Positions 1 to 6,406 of a DNA stretch of 7,127 bases are shown in pieces. The stretch is taken from contig JAICTR010000147.1 in assembly GCA_025936275.1 (NCBI GenBank), positions 1 through 7,127 on the forward strand, read 5' to 3'. Source of the DNA: Burkholderiales bacterium. GTDB taxonomy: Bacteria > Pseudomonadota > Gammaproteobacteria > Burkholderiales > Usitatibacteraceae. The stretch's first letter is position 1. Each line of letters opens with the position of its first letter. The translations under genes and the position numbers were made by a program. The notes under the pieces are model-generated. The model searched no databases, was not told the DNA's origin, and saw nothing but the letters and a program-made list of their open reading frames with translations.

Positions 1-2606
1 GATCGCATTGCGCCAAGGGCGCTTCGGTGCGCGAGCACGGCATGACGGAGAACTCGCATCGCCTCAAGTACCCGATGAAGCTGGTCGACGGCAAATACCG
101 CCGCATCTCGTGGGAGCAGGCGATCAACGAGATCACGGAGAAGCTCCTGCACATCCGCACCGAGAGCGGCCCGGACGCGGTGTTCTGGATCGGCTCGTCC
201 AAGCACAGCAACGAGACCTCGCAGATGTTCCGCAAGTTCGTCTCCATGTTCGGCACCAACAACATGGACCACCAGGCGCGCATCTGCCACTCGACCACGG
301 TGTCCGGCGTCGCGAACACCTGGGGCTACGGCGCGATGACCAACTCGTACAACGACCTGCTGAACACGAAGTGCATGTTCTTCATCGGGTCGAACGCCGC
401 GGAGGCGCACCCGGTCTCGATGCTGCATGCGCTGCACGCCAAGGAGACCGGCGCCAAGATGATCGTCGCCGACCCGCGCTTCACGCGCACCGCCGCGAAG
501 GCCGACCAGTTCATCCGCTTCCGCTCCGGCACCGACGTGGCGCTGCTCTTCGGCATGCTGCACCACATCTTCAAGAACGGCTGGGAGGACAAGGAGTACA
601 TCAACGCGCGCGTCTACGGCATGGACAAGGTGCGCGAGGAAGTGCTGCAGAAGTGGACGCCGGACAAGGTGACGGACGTCACCGGCGTTCCCGAGTCGGC
701 CGTGTACGCCGCGGCCGAGGCGATGGCGAAGAACCGCCCCTCGACCATCATCTGGTGCATGGGCCAGACGCAGCACTCCATCGGCAACGCCTTCGTGCGC
801 GCCTCCTGCATCCTGCAGCTGGCACTCGGCAACATCGGCGTCTCCGGCGGCGGCGCCAACATCTACCGCGGCCACGACAACGTGCAGGGCGCGACCGACG
901 TGGGTCCGAACCCGGACTCGCTTCCGGGCTACTACGGCGTTTCCGAAGGCGCGTGGAAGCACTGGGCCAAGGTGTGGGGCGTCGACTACGAGTGGCTCAA
1001 GGGCCAGTTCGCCTCCAAGGAGCTGATGGAGAAGCCGGGCATGACGGTGTCGCGCTGGATCGACGGCGTGCTCGAGAAGAACGAGCTCATCGACCAGCCG
1101 AACAACCTGCGCGCGGTCGTCTACTGGGGCCACGCGCCGAACTCGCAGTCGCGCGGCCTGGACATGAAGAAGGCCATGGAGAAGCTCGACATCATGGTGG
1201 TGGTCGATCCGTATCCCACGGCCTCCTCCGCGATGCCCGACCGCAAGGAAGGCGTGTACCTGCTGCCGGCCTGCACGCAGCTCGAGACCTCGGGCTCGGT
1301 CACGGCGTCGAACCGCTCGATCCAGTGGCGCGAGAAGGTGATCGAGCCGGTGTTCGAATCGAAGCCCGACCAGACCATCATGTACGCGTTCGCGAAGAAG
1401 CTCGGCTTCGGCCCCGAGTTCGCGAAGGACGTGCGACTGGTGAAGGACAAGACCGGCTGGGACGAGCCGCTGGTCGAGGACATGACGCGCGAGATCAACC
1501 GCGGCAACTGGACCATCGGCTACACCGGCCAGTCGCCCGAGCGCCTGAAGGCGCACATGCGCAACATGGCCGCCTTCGACGTGAAGACCCTGCGCTGCAC
1601 CAAGCCCACGGTGGACAAGGAGACCGGGTACGACTGCAACGGCGACTACTACGGCATGCCGTGGCCGAGCTACGGCACGCCGCAGGTGAAGCACCCCGGC
1701 TCGCCGGTCCTGTATCGCGAGGACCTGAAGATGATGGACGGCGGCGGCTGCTTCCGCGCCAACTTCGGCATCGAGAGGAACGGCGAGCCCCTGCTCGCAG
1801 GCGACGGCTCGCATGTGAAGGATTCGGAGATCACCATCGGCCACCCCGAGTTCGACCACGTTCTCATGAAGAAGCTGGGCTGGTGGAACGAGCTCACGCC
1901 GGAGGAGCAGGCCGCGGCCGAGGGCAAGAACTGGAAGACCGATCTCTCGGGCGGCATCCAGCGCGTGTGCATGGTGAACCACAACGTGCACTTCTGGGGC
2001 AACGCCCGGGCACGCGCCGTGGTGTGGAACTTCCCCGACGGCGTCCCGCAGCACCGCGAGCCGATCTACAGCCCGCGTCCCGACCTGGTCGAGAAGTACC
2101 CGACCCACGACGACAAGAAGGCGTTCTGGCGCCTGCCGACGCTCTTCAAGACGGTGCAGCAGAAGGCGGTGCAGGACGGCGTGCCGAAGAAATACCCGAT
2201 CGTGCTCTCCTCGGGGCGCCTGGTGGAGTTCGAGGGCGGCGGCGACGAGACGCGCTCCAACCCGTGGCTCGCCGAGCTGCAGCAGGAAGCGTTCGCCGAG
2301 GTGAACACCAAGGACGCGGCCGACCGCGGCGTGAAGTACTGGGACTGGATCTGGTTGAAGACCCCGACCGGCGCGACGCTCAAGGTGCGCGCGCTCGTCA
2401 CCGAGCGCGTGGGGCCAGGCTCGAGCTGGATGCCGTTCCACTTCGCCGGCTGGTGGCAGGGCAAGGACCTGCTCGACAAGTATCCGGAGGGCGCGGCGCC
2501 GATCGTGCGCGGGGAGGCGGTGAACACGGCCACGACCTACGGCTACGACTCCGTGACCATGATGCAGGAGACCAAGACCACGCTCTGCAACTTCGAGAAG
2601 GCGTGA
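1..2606 (+). CDS. fdhA: Formate dehydrogenase catalytic (alpha) subunit, molybdopterin-dependent, Cys type; 5' end missing
   Basis: This subunit oxidises formate to CO2 at a bis-MGD Mo or W centre and passes electrons to an iron-sulfur subunit. The reading frame is open from base 3 and gives 867 residues, numbered here from that codon. Cys3 in CAKGA matches the last ligand of the N-terminal [4Fe-4S] cluster, and Lys5 matches the conserved lysine between cluster and pterin. The Tat signal and the other three cluster cysteines must lie upstream. Cys95-His96 in QARICHSTTV (Cys codon 285-287) aligns with the selenocysteine-His pair of E. coli FdnG, so the enzyme does not need selenocysteine. AMTN and AEAHP blocks, SGTD, GGGANIYRGHDNVQG and the C-terminal pterin-binding domain (about residues 730-865, LSSGRLVEF onward) also fit the FdnG/FdhA family. 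The ATG at 42 and GTG at 27 are internal, not starts. The stop is 10 bp before the beta-subunit gene. Confidence 0.95.
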   Translation, partial: SHCAKGASVREHGMTENSHRLKYPMKLVDGKYRRISWEQAINEITEKLLHIRTESGPDAVFWIGSSKHSNETSQMFRKFVSMFGTNNMDHQARICHSTTVSGVANTWGYGAMTNSYNDLLNTKCMFFIGSNAAEAHPVSMLHALHAKETGAKMIVADPRFTRTAAKADQFIRFRSGTDVALLFGMLHHIFKNGWEDKEYINARVYGMDKVREEVLQKWTPDKVTDVTGVPESAVYAAAEAMAKNRPSTIIWCMGQTQHSIGNAFVRASCILQLALGNIGVSGGGANIYRGHDNVQGATDVGPNPDSLPGYYGVSEGAWKHWAKVWGVDYEWLKGQFASKELMEKPGMTVSRWIDGVLEKNELIDQPNNLRAVVYWGHAPNSQSRGLDMKKAMEKLDIMVVVDPYPTASSAMPDRKEGVYLLPACTQLETSGSVTASNRSIQWREKVIEPVFESKPDQTIMYAFAKKLGFGPEFAKDVRLVKDKTGWDEPLVEDMTREINRGNWTIGYTGQSPERLKAHMRNMAAFDVKTLRCTKPTVDKETGYDCNGDYYGMPWPSYGTPQVKHPGSPVLYREDLKMMDGGGCFRANFGIERNGEPLLAGDGSHVKDSEITIGHPEFDHVLMKKLGWWNELTPEEQAAAEGKNWKTDLSGGIQRVCMVNHNVHFWGNARARAVVWNFPDGVPQHREPIYSPRPDLVEKYPTHDDKKAFWRLPTLFKTVQQKAVQDGVPKKYPIVLSSGRLVEFEGGGDETRSNPWLAELQQEAFAEVNTKDAADRGVKYWDWIWLKTPTGATLKVRALVTERVGPGSSWMPFHFAGWWQGKDLLDKYPEGAAPIVRGEAVNTATTYGYDSVTMMQETKTTLCNFEKA

Positions 2607-2616
2607 GGAGACGACC

Positions 2617-3237
2617 ATGGCCAGAATGAAATTCATCTGCGACGCCGAGCGCTGCATCGAGTGCAACGCATGCACCACCGCATGCAAGAACGAGCACGAG
2701 GTGCCCTGGGGCGTGAACCGGCGCCGCCTGGTGACGCTGAACGACGGCGTGCCGGGCGAGCGCTCGATCTCGGTCGCGTGCATGCACTGCACCGACGCGC
2801 CGTGCATGGCGGTGTGCCCGGTGGACTGCTTCTACCGCACCGAGGACGAGATCGTGCTGCACGACAAGGATCTGTGCATCGGCTGCGGCTACTGCTACTA
2901 CGCGTGTCCCTTCGGCGCGCCGCAGTTCCCGCAGGCGGGCGCCTTCGGCCTGCGCGGCAAGATGGACAAGTGCACCTACTGCGCGGGCGGCCCCGAGGAG
3001 AACTTCTCGGTCGCGGAGTTCCGCAAGTACGGCCGCAACCGCATCGCCGAGGGCAAGCTGCCGCTCTGCGCCGAGATGTGCTCCACCAAGGCGCTCATGG
3101 CCGGCGATTCGGCGGTGATCGCGAAGATCTACAAGACCCGCGTCGTCACGCGCGGCAAGGGCGAGGAGCTGTGGGGCTGGCACACGGCCTACGGAGGGAG
3201 CGACAAGGTGTCCGACAACCTGGGAGCGAAGGCATGA
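2617..3237 (+). CDS. fdhB: Formate dehydrogenase iron-sulfur (beta) subunit, FDH3 FdhB type
   Basis: This ferredoxin-like subunit of 206 residues should carry electrons from the catalytic subunit to the cytochrome b subunit. Sixteen cysteines form four [4Fe-4S] sites: C13/C16/C19/C23, C55/C58/C63/C67, C87/C90/C93/C97 and C119/C122/C151/C155 (ligands of neighbouring clusters probably interleave, as usual in this fold). C8 and C71 are extra. It has no signal peptide, so it is probably exported together with the Tat-bearing alpha subunit. It also lacks the C-terminal transmembrane helix of E. coli FdnH (about 294 residues) and ends in a hydrophilic tail, which fits the short FDH3-type beta subunits. 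The ATG at 2617 is preceded by AGGAG at 2606-2610 with a 6-nt spacer; this site begins on the last base of the alpha-subunit stop codon. The stop overlaps the next gene as ATGA. Confidence 0.95.
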   Translation: MARMKFICDAERCIECNACTTACKNEHEVPWGVNRRRLVTLNDGVPGERSISVACMHCTDAPCMAVCPVDCFYRTEDEIVLHDKDLCIGCGYCYYACPFGAPQFPQAGAFGLRGKMDKCTYCAGGPEENFSVAEFRKYGRNRIAEGKLPLCAEMCSTKALMAGDSAVIAKIYKTRVVTRGKGEELWGWHTAYGGSDKVSDNLGAKA

Positions 3238-3452
3238 AGGCGAGCGCGCTGATGATGGCCGCCGCGGCGCTCGCGCTCGCGGCGTGCCACGAGATCCCGC
3301 AGGACAAGGCGAAGCCGTACGCCGGCAAGGAGGACGTGAAGCCCTACGCCGGCGACCTCTTCAAGGGCGACAAGCAGAAGTTCGAGATGGCGCTCGTCGA
3401 GCGCGCCGACCACTCGAACGAATACCTGCGCACCGGCGCCGCCAAAAAATAG
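3234..3452 (+). CDS. Small putative lipoprotein within the formate dehydrogenase operon
   Basis: I do not recognise a characterised family. The 72-residue product starts with a Lys and an Ala-rich hydrophobic stretch ending in L15-A16-A17-C18, a good lipobox, so Cys18 would be lipidated and the mature protein would be 55 residues. His19-Glu20 follow the Cys. The mature part is charged and hydrophilic, holds two KPYAG units nine residues apart (27-31 and 36-40), and ends in a probably helical segment rich in Lys, Glu and Ala. No heme (CxxCH) or cluster motif is present. The start ATG overlaps the fdhB stop (ATGA), with GGGAG at 3222-3226 and a 7-nt spacer. The stop TAG runs straight into the fdhC Shine-Dalgarno. 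Placement between beta and gamma genes suggests a role in assembling or stabilising the complex at the periplasmic membrane face; this is inference only. Confidence 0.8.
   Translation: MKASALMMAAAALALAACHEIPQDKAKPYAGKEDVKPYAGDLFKGDKQKFEMALVERADHSNEYLRTGAAKK
3312..3353 (+). repeat. Short direct repeat inside the lipoprotein gene
   Basis: The 15-base unit at 3312-3326 recurs at 3339-3353 with a single third-position difference (CCG versus CCC). The spacing is 27 bases, exactly nine codons, and each copy encodes Lys-Pro-Tyr-Ala-Gly. The silent mismatch and kept frame are what one expects of an internal duplication retained at protein level, although two copies are too few to prove it. Confidence 0.6.
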
Positions 3453-3456
3453 GAGG
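3451..3456 (+). promoter_or_regulatory. Ribosome binding site of fdhC
   Basis: A perfect AGGAGG lies 7 nt before the ATG at 3464 and begins inside the TAG stop of the lipoprotein gene (3450-3452). It fixes the fdhC start at 3464 rather than at the earlier ATG at 3284 that is open in the same frame. It also makes reinitiation by ribosomes finishing the lipoprotein likely. Confidence 0.85.
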
Positions 3457-3463
3457 AAACACC

Positions 3464-4582
3464 ATGTTCCGTAGCCATGTGAGCCGCATCGGCGCCTTGA
3501 TCCTGGGGGCGGCCCTCGCGCTGCCGTTCTCGGGCGCCGCGCTCGCGCAGTCGCCGGCACCGCCCACCACGGCGCCGGTAAAGGGCGCCGACGTGAAGCA
3601 CAACGCGAATCCCCAGGTCACCCCGCCGACGGCCGAATCGCCGCCCGGGCAGGGCCAGACGTCGACCGCCGTGCCCGGTTGGAACAACCCGCCGGCGAAC
3701 TGGAACCAGTTGAGCGAGAAGCCGCAATACGCATCGCTCCCGGGGTCCGAGAAGAACGTCCTCATCCAGGGCAGCGGCCGCGAGTGGCGCGCCTTCCGCA
3801 ACGGTCCGCTCACGCAGGTTGGCGGGTGGCTGATCGTGATCGTCCTCGCGGCGATCATCATCTTCTACCTGATCAAGGGCCCGATCCGGCTCAAGGGGGC
3901 GCCCACCGGGCGGCTCATCGAGCGCTTCAACGCGGTCGAGCGGGCGGCGCACTGGACGATGGCGATCAGCTTCGTGTTCCTGGCGTTGACCGGCATCGTG
4001 ATCTTCTTCGGCAAGCACATCATCCTGCCGTGGCTGGGCTACACGGGCTTCTCGTGGCTCACCATCGTGTCGAAGAACCTGCACAACTTCGTGGGTCCGC
4101 TCTTCATCTTCTCGATCGTGGTCGGGTTCCTGATCTTCGTGAAGGACAACCTGCTGCGCTCGTACGACTGGAAGTGGATCACGAGCTTCGGCGGCATGTT
4201 CTCCGGCCACGAGGTGCCGTCCGGGCGCTTCAACGGGCTGGAGAAGATGTGGTTCTGGGGCGGCGTGACGCTCCTCGGCATCATCATGGCGGTCACCGGG
4301 CTCATCCTCGACTTCCCGAACTGGAACCAGGTGCGCGAGTCGATGCAGACGGCCAACGTGATCCACGTGATCGCGGCGGTGCTCTTCATCTGCGCGGCGT
4401 TCGGCCACATCTACATGGGTACCATCGGCATGGAAGGCGCCTACCGCGCCATGCGCGACGGCTACGTGGACGAGGAGTGGGCGCGCGAGCACCACGCCAT
4501 CTGGTACGACGAGGTACGCCAGGGCAAGCGTCCCGAGAAGATCGGCGGCGCCCAACCGCAACCGGCCCCGGGAGACGACTGA
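3464..4582 (+). CDS. fdhC: Formate dehydrogenase cytochrome b (gamma) subunit with N-terminal extension
   Basis: This di-heme membrane subunit of 372 residues takes electrons from the beta subunit and reduces quinone. Residues 1-28 look like a cleavable signal peptide (Ala26-Leu-Ala28, then Gln). A Pro-rich, presumably periplasmic segment spans about 29-95, then comes a motif NVLIQGSGREWRAFR (98-112), and an extra membrane helix at 118-138. The core has helices near 163-183, 207-227, 262-283 and 297-318. His163, His207, His301 and His315 align with the E. coli FdnI heme ligands His18, His57, His155 and His169. The tail WAREHHAIWYDE also matches FdnI. FdnI itself is only about 217 residues; the longer layout with an extra helix resembles Shewanella/Campylobacter-type FdhC. 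The start at 3464 is supported by the strong Shine-Dalgarno and the signal peptide. The stop overlaps the next ATG by one base (TGATG). Confidence 0.95.
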   Translation: MFRSHVSRIGALILGAALALPFSGAALAQSPAPPTTAPVKGADVKHNANPQVTPPTAESPPGQGQTSTAVPGWNNPPANWNQLSEKPQYASLPGSEKNVLIQGSGREWRAFRNGPLTQVGGWLIVIVLAAIIIFYLIKGPIRLKGAPTGRLIERFNAVERAAHWTMAISFVFLALTGIVIFFGKHIILPWLGYTGFSWLTIVSKNLHNFVGPLFIFSIVVGFLIFVKDNLLRSYDWKWITSFGGMFSGHEVPSGRFNGLEKMWFWGGVTLLGIIMAVTGLILDFPNWNQVRESMQTANVIHVIAAVLFICAAFGHIYMGTIGMEGAYRAMRDGYVDEEWAREHHAIWYDEVRQGKRPEKIGGAQPQPAPGDD

Positions 4583-4905
4583 TGAGCCATCGCATCCAAT
4601 CCGCGGGACTCGCCGCGGCCCTGCTGCTCGCCTGCACGGTTGTCGTCGCCAAGCTGCCTCCGCCGCCGCCGATGGACCCGGCCGCGAAGGAAGCCGCCGA
4701 CGCCAAGAAGAAGGCCAGCGCCGAGAAGGCGAAGGAAGAGTTGGCGCAGGCGCAGGAGCGCACCATCGCGAACTACCACGCCAACATGAAGAAGGCAGGC
4801 AAGCCGATTCCGAAGGCGCAGGCCGTCAACGCCAGCTCCACGCCACCCAAGGGCGGCGAGAAGAAGCCGCAATCGAACACGCACAAGGGCGGCAAGAAGG
4901 CCTGA
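4582..4905 (+). CDS. Small exported Lys/Ala/Pro-rich protein, last gene of the formate dehydrogenase operon
   Basis: I recognise no characterised family in this 107-residue product. Residues 1-23 form a signal-like segment: His3/Arg4, a hydrophobic core, then a likely cut after Val-Val-Ala23. Cys18 sits inside the core after Leu-Leu-Ala, a poor lipobox, so lipidation is less likely but not excluded. A PPPPP run (26-30) follows, then an Ala/Lys/Glu-rich stretch (about 33-60) that should be a long charged helix, a short IANYHANMKKAGKPIPKA segment (62-79), and a disordered, strongly basic Lys/Gly tail. There is no membrane helix after the signal and no cofactor motif. GGGAG at 4570-4574 lies 7 nt before the ATG, inside fdhC, and start and stop share one base, so translation is probably coupled to fdhC. 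A structural or assembly role for the formate dehydrogenase is inferred from position only. Confidence 0.8.
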   Translation: MSHRIQSAGLAAALLLACTVVVAKLPPPPPMDPAAKEAADAKKKASAEKAKEELAQAQERTIANYHANMKKAGKPIPKAQAVNASSTPPKGGEKKPQSNTHKGGKKA

Positions 4906-4918
4906 GGCGCCCGCCTCA
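4903..4918. terminator. Inverted repeat spanning both stop codons of the convergent genes; possible bidirectional terminator
   Basis: TGAGGCG (4903-4909) is perfectly repeated in inverse as CGCCTCA (4912-4918). A realistic hairpin is a 6-bp GC-rich stem with a 4-nt loop. The left arm begins with the TGA of the plus-strand gene, and the right arm contains the TGA of the minus-strand gene (TCA on plus). There is no T-run on either side, so it is not a canonical intrinsic terminator. It is nonetheless the only structure in the 10-bp gap between the two converging transcription units. Confidence 0.4.
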
Positions 4919-6406
4919 CCAGGTGTAGCGCACGGTGTAGCGGACCACGGCTTCCCCGTCCGGGGCGATCCGGACCGGGAAGTCGATGGTGCGCGAATCC
5001 TCCTTCGTGAACGCGTGGCTGCGCTTCACGATGCTCCACTGGCTCCATCGATAGAGGTTCTCGCGCACGACGACCGCCACCGCCTCGTGCTCCTTGCGGT
5101 TGCGCACACGCACCTCGATGTCCTCCTCCATCCAGTGCGCGGCGGCATCCATGCGGAAGTCGAGCTGCTTGCGATCGCCCACCACGTCGAACGCCGACCC
5201 CAGGCGCAGTTGCGCGGTCTCGCCGCGCGGCGTGTGGTCGAGGATGTCCTCGCCGATGAATTCCAGCGCGCCGTCGGCCTCGTCCACGCGCGAAACGCGC
5301 GCGCGGCCCGCGGGAAGCGGCACGCCAAGGCCGTTCGACTGCGAGTTTTCCAGGCGCAGGTAGATGTCCACCTTGCGGTTGGACTGCACGCCGTAATTGC
5401 GATCGATGAAGGGCGCGCCGCCGTAGGCCCAGCTTGCGGCCTGTCCCTGGTAGACGAGCTTCTTCTCGCATCCCACGCCCGTCGCCGCGGGGAAGAGCTC
5501 GATCTGCCGCGTGGAGTTCTGCGCGAGCGACGTGGTGCGGCCGAGCGCGTAGAGGTGATATTCGAAGAACGCCTTCTCGTGGAAGCCTTCGCGCTTCACC
5601 TCGGCGGCGAGCATGCGCGGCGCTTCCGGGACCGCATGGCCGCGCGGCGCCGCGCGGTGCACATCGCCCGCCACCAGCTTCACGCGCGCATCGGAAAAGG
5701 AAGCGCCCGACTGGTTCACGATCGTGACCCACGCGTTGAGGTCCACGCGGCAGCCGCCCGGCCGCGGCTCGGAGTAGGCGAGGTTGTAGTCGGCCCACCA
5801 GGTCATGCCGCCGGTCTGGTAGCTGAAGCGCGTGCGATGCACGCCCGCGTGGCGCGCATCGATGTGCCAGGCGAGCGCGGGCTTCGCGACCAGGCCGCCG
5901 GGAAGCTCGGGAAGCTTCACCCCCGAGTAGCGCTCGACGATGCGCACGCTGCCATCGGCCGCGCGCAGCGTGAGGCCGCCCTGCGTGCCGAGGAGCGTGC
6001 CGGTGATGGCCTCGACACCGGTGCCGCGCGCCTGCTCGACCACGATCTCGCGGCCGAGGTAGCGCGAGAGGAGTTGCGCGCTTCCCGCGAGGTCGAATTC
6101 GAAGCCCTGCTCGACGACGCGCGTTCCGGCGGGATCGGTGAGCGAGGTGAAGGCGACCGTCGTCGGATCGATGAGCGCGGGCACGTCGTCCACGCGCAGC
6201 ATGTTGCGGCCGGCGGCGAGCGGGAACGAGCGGTCCTCGCGCACCACGGCGTAGCCGGGAACCACCGGCCCGCCGGCGGCGGCGAGGGTGCGCGCGTCGA
6301 GCGTGCCGGGCGCGGCGCTCGAATAGATGGTGAGCGCCTCGCCCGCCTGCGCGAGCGCGGGAAGGACGGCGGCGAGTGCGGCGGCGAGCGGGCGGAGGGG
6401 GAGCAT
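4916..6406 (-). CDS. Secreted DUF4139 domain-containing protein
   Basis: This 496-residue protein has an unknown biochemical function and is predicted to be exported. Residues 1-21 form a signal peptide (Arg5, Ala/Leu core, cut after Ala19-Gln-Ala21). An N-terminal beta-rich part includes VVREDRSFPLAAGRNML (54-70), a typical start of this family. The DUF4139 signature follows: a Trp-rich WWADYNLAY (203-211), then DLNAWVTIVNQSGASFSDA (222-240) and KLVAGDVHR (243-251). The C-terminal half is predicted beta-sheet to the last residue. Cys219 and Cys313 are the only cysteines and could form a disulfide in the periplasm. The start at 6406 is chosen because of the signal peptide and an AAAGGA site 5 nt upstream; the frame stays open further upstream only because it runs antisense to the ATPase gene. 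The neighbours give no clear function: it converges on the formate dehydrogenase operon and diverges from a MoxR ATPase. Confidence 0.9.
   Translation of the reverse strand: MLPLRPLAAALAAVLPALAQAGEALTIYSSAAPGTLDARTLAAAGGPVVPGYAVVREDRSFPLAAGRNMLRVDDVPALIDPTTVAFTSLTDPAGTRVVEQGFEFDLAGSAQLLSRYLGREIVVEQARGTGVEAITGTLLGTQGGLTLRAADGSVRIVERYSGVKLPELPGGLVAKPALAWHIDARHAGVHRTRFSYQTGGMTWWADYNLAYSEPRPGGCRVDLNAWVTIVNQSGASFSDARVKLVAGDVHRAAPRGHAVPEAPRMLAAEVKREGFHEKAFFEYHLYALGRTTSLAQNSTRQIELFPAATGVGCEKKLVYQGQAASWAYGGAPFIDRNYGVQSNRKVDIYLRLENSQSNGLGVPLPAGRARVSRVDEADGALEFIGEDILDHTPRGETAQLRLGSAFDVVGDRKQLDFRMDAAAHWMEEDIEVRVRNRKEHEAVAVVVRENLYRWSQWSIVKRSHAFTKEDSRTIDFPVRIAPDGEAVVRYTVRYTW

Noticed and set aside
8..2629. 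Long plus-strand open frame overlapping fdhA in another phase
   Set aside because: Its translation is Arg/Gly/His-rich with no recognisable domain, while the fdhA frame shows clear conserved motifs along its whole length. Long empty shadow frames are common in G+C-rich coding DNA.
2398..3183. 261-codon minus-strand open frame antisense to fdhA and fdhB
   Set aside because: It crosses two well-supported genes and has no motif of its own.
3444..3449. A6 run before the lipoprotein stop as a programmed frameshift site
   Set aside because: It encodes the last Lys before TAG; the strong Shine-Dalgarno lies downstream rather than upstream of the run, and the next gene has its own ATG. Stop-start coupling explains the layout.
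3284..3463. Upstream start for the gamma subunit
   Set aside because: The extra 60 residues are Arg-rich shadow sequence of the lipoprotein gene, whereas 3464 has a perfect Shine-Dalgarno and a signal peptide.
3344..4561. 405-codon minus-strand open frame antisense to fdhC
   Set aside because: The product is low-complexity His/Arg/Asp-rich and mirrors the codon bias of fdhC; the plus-strand frame carries the heme ligands and membrane helices.
4633..4638. Lipobox in the last operon gene (Cys18)
   Set aside because: The sequence before the Cys is Leu-Leu-Ala and a hydrophobic stretch (TVVVA) follows it, which fits a standard signal peptide cut after Ala23 better than lipoprotein processing. 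It is not fully excluded.
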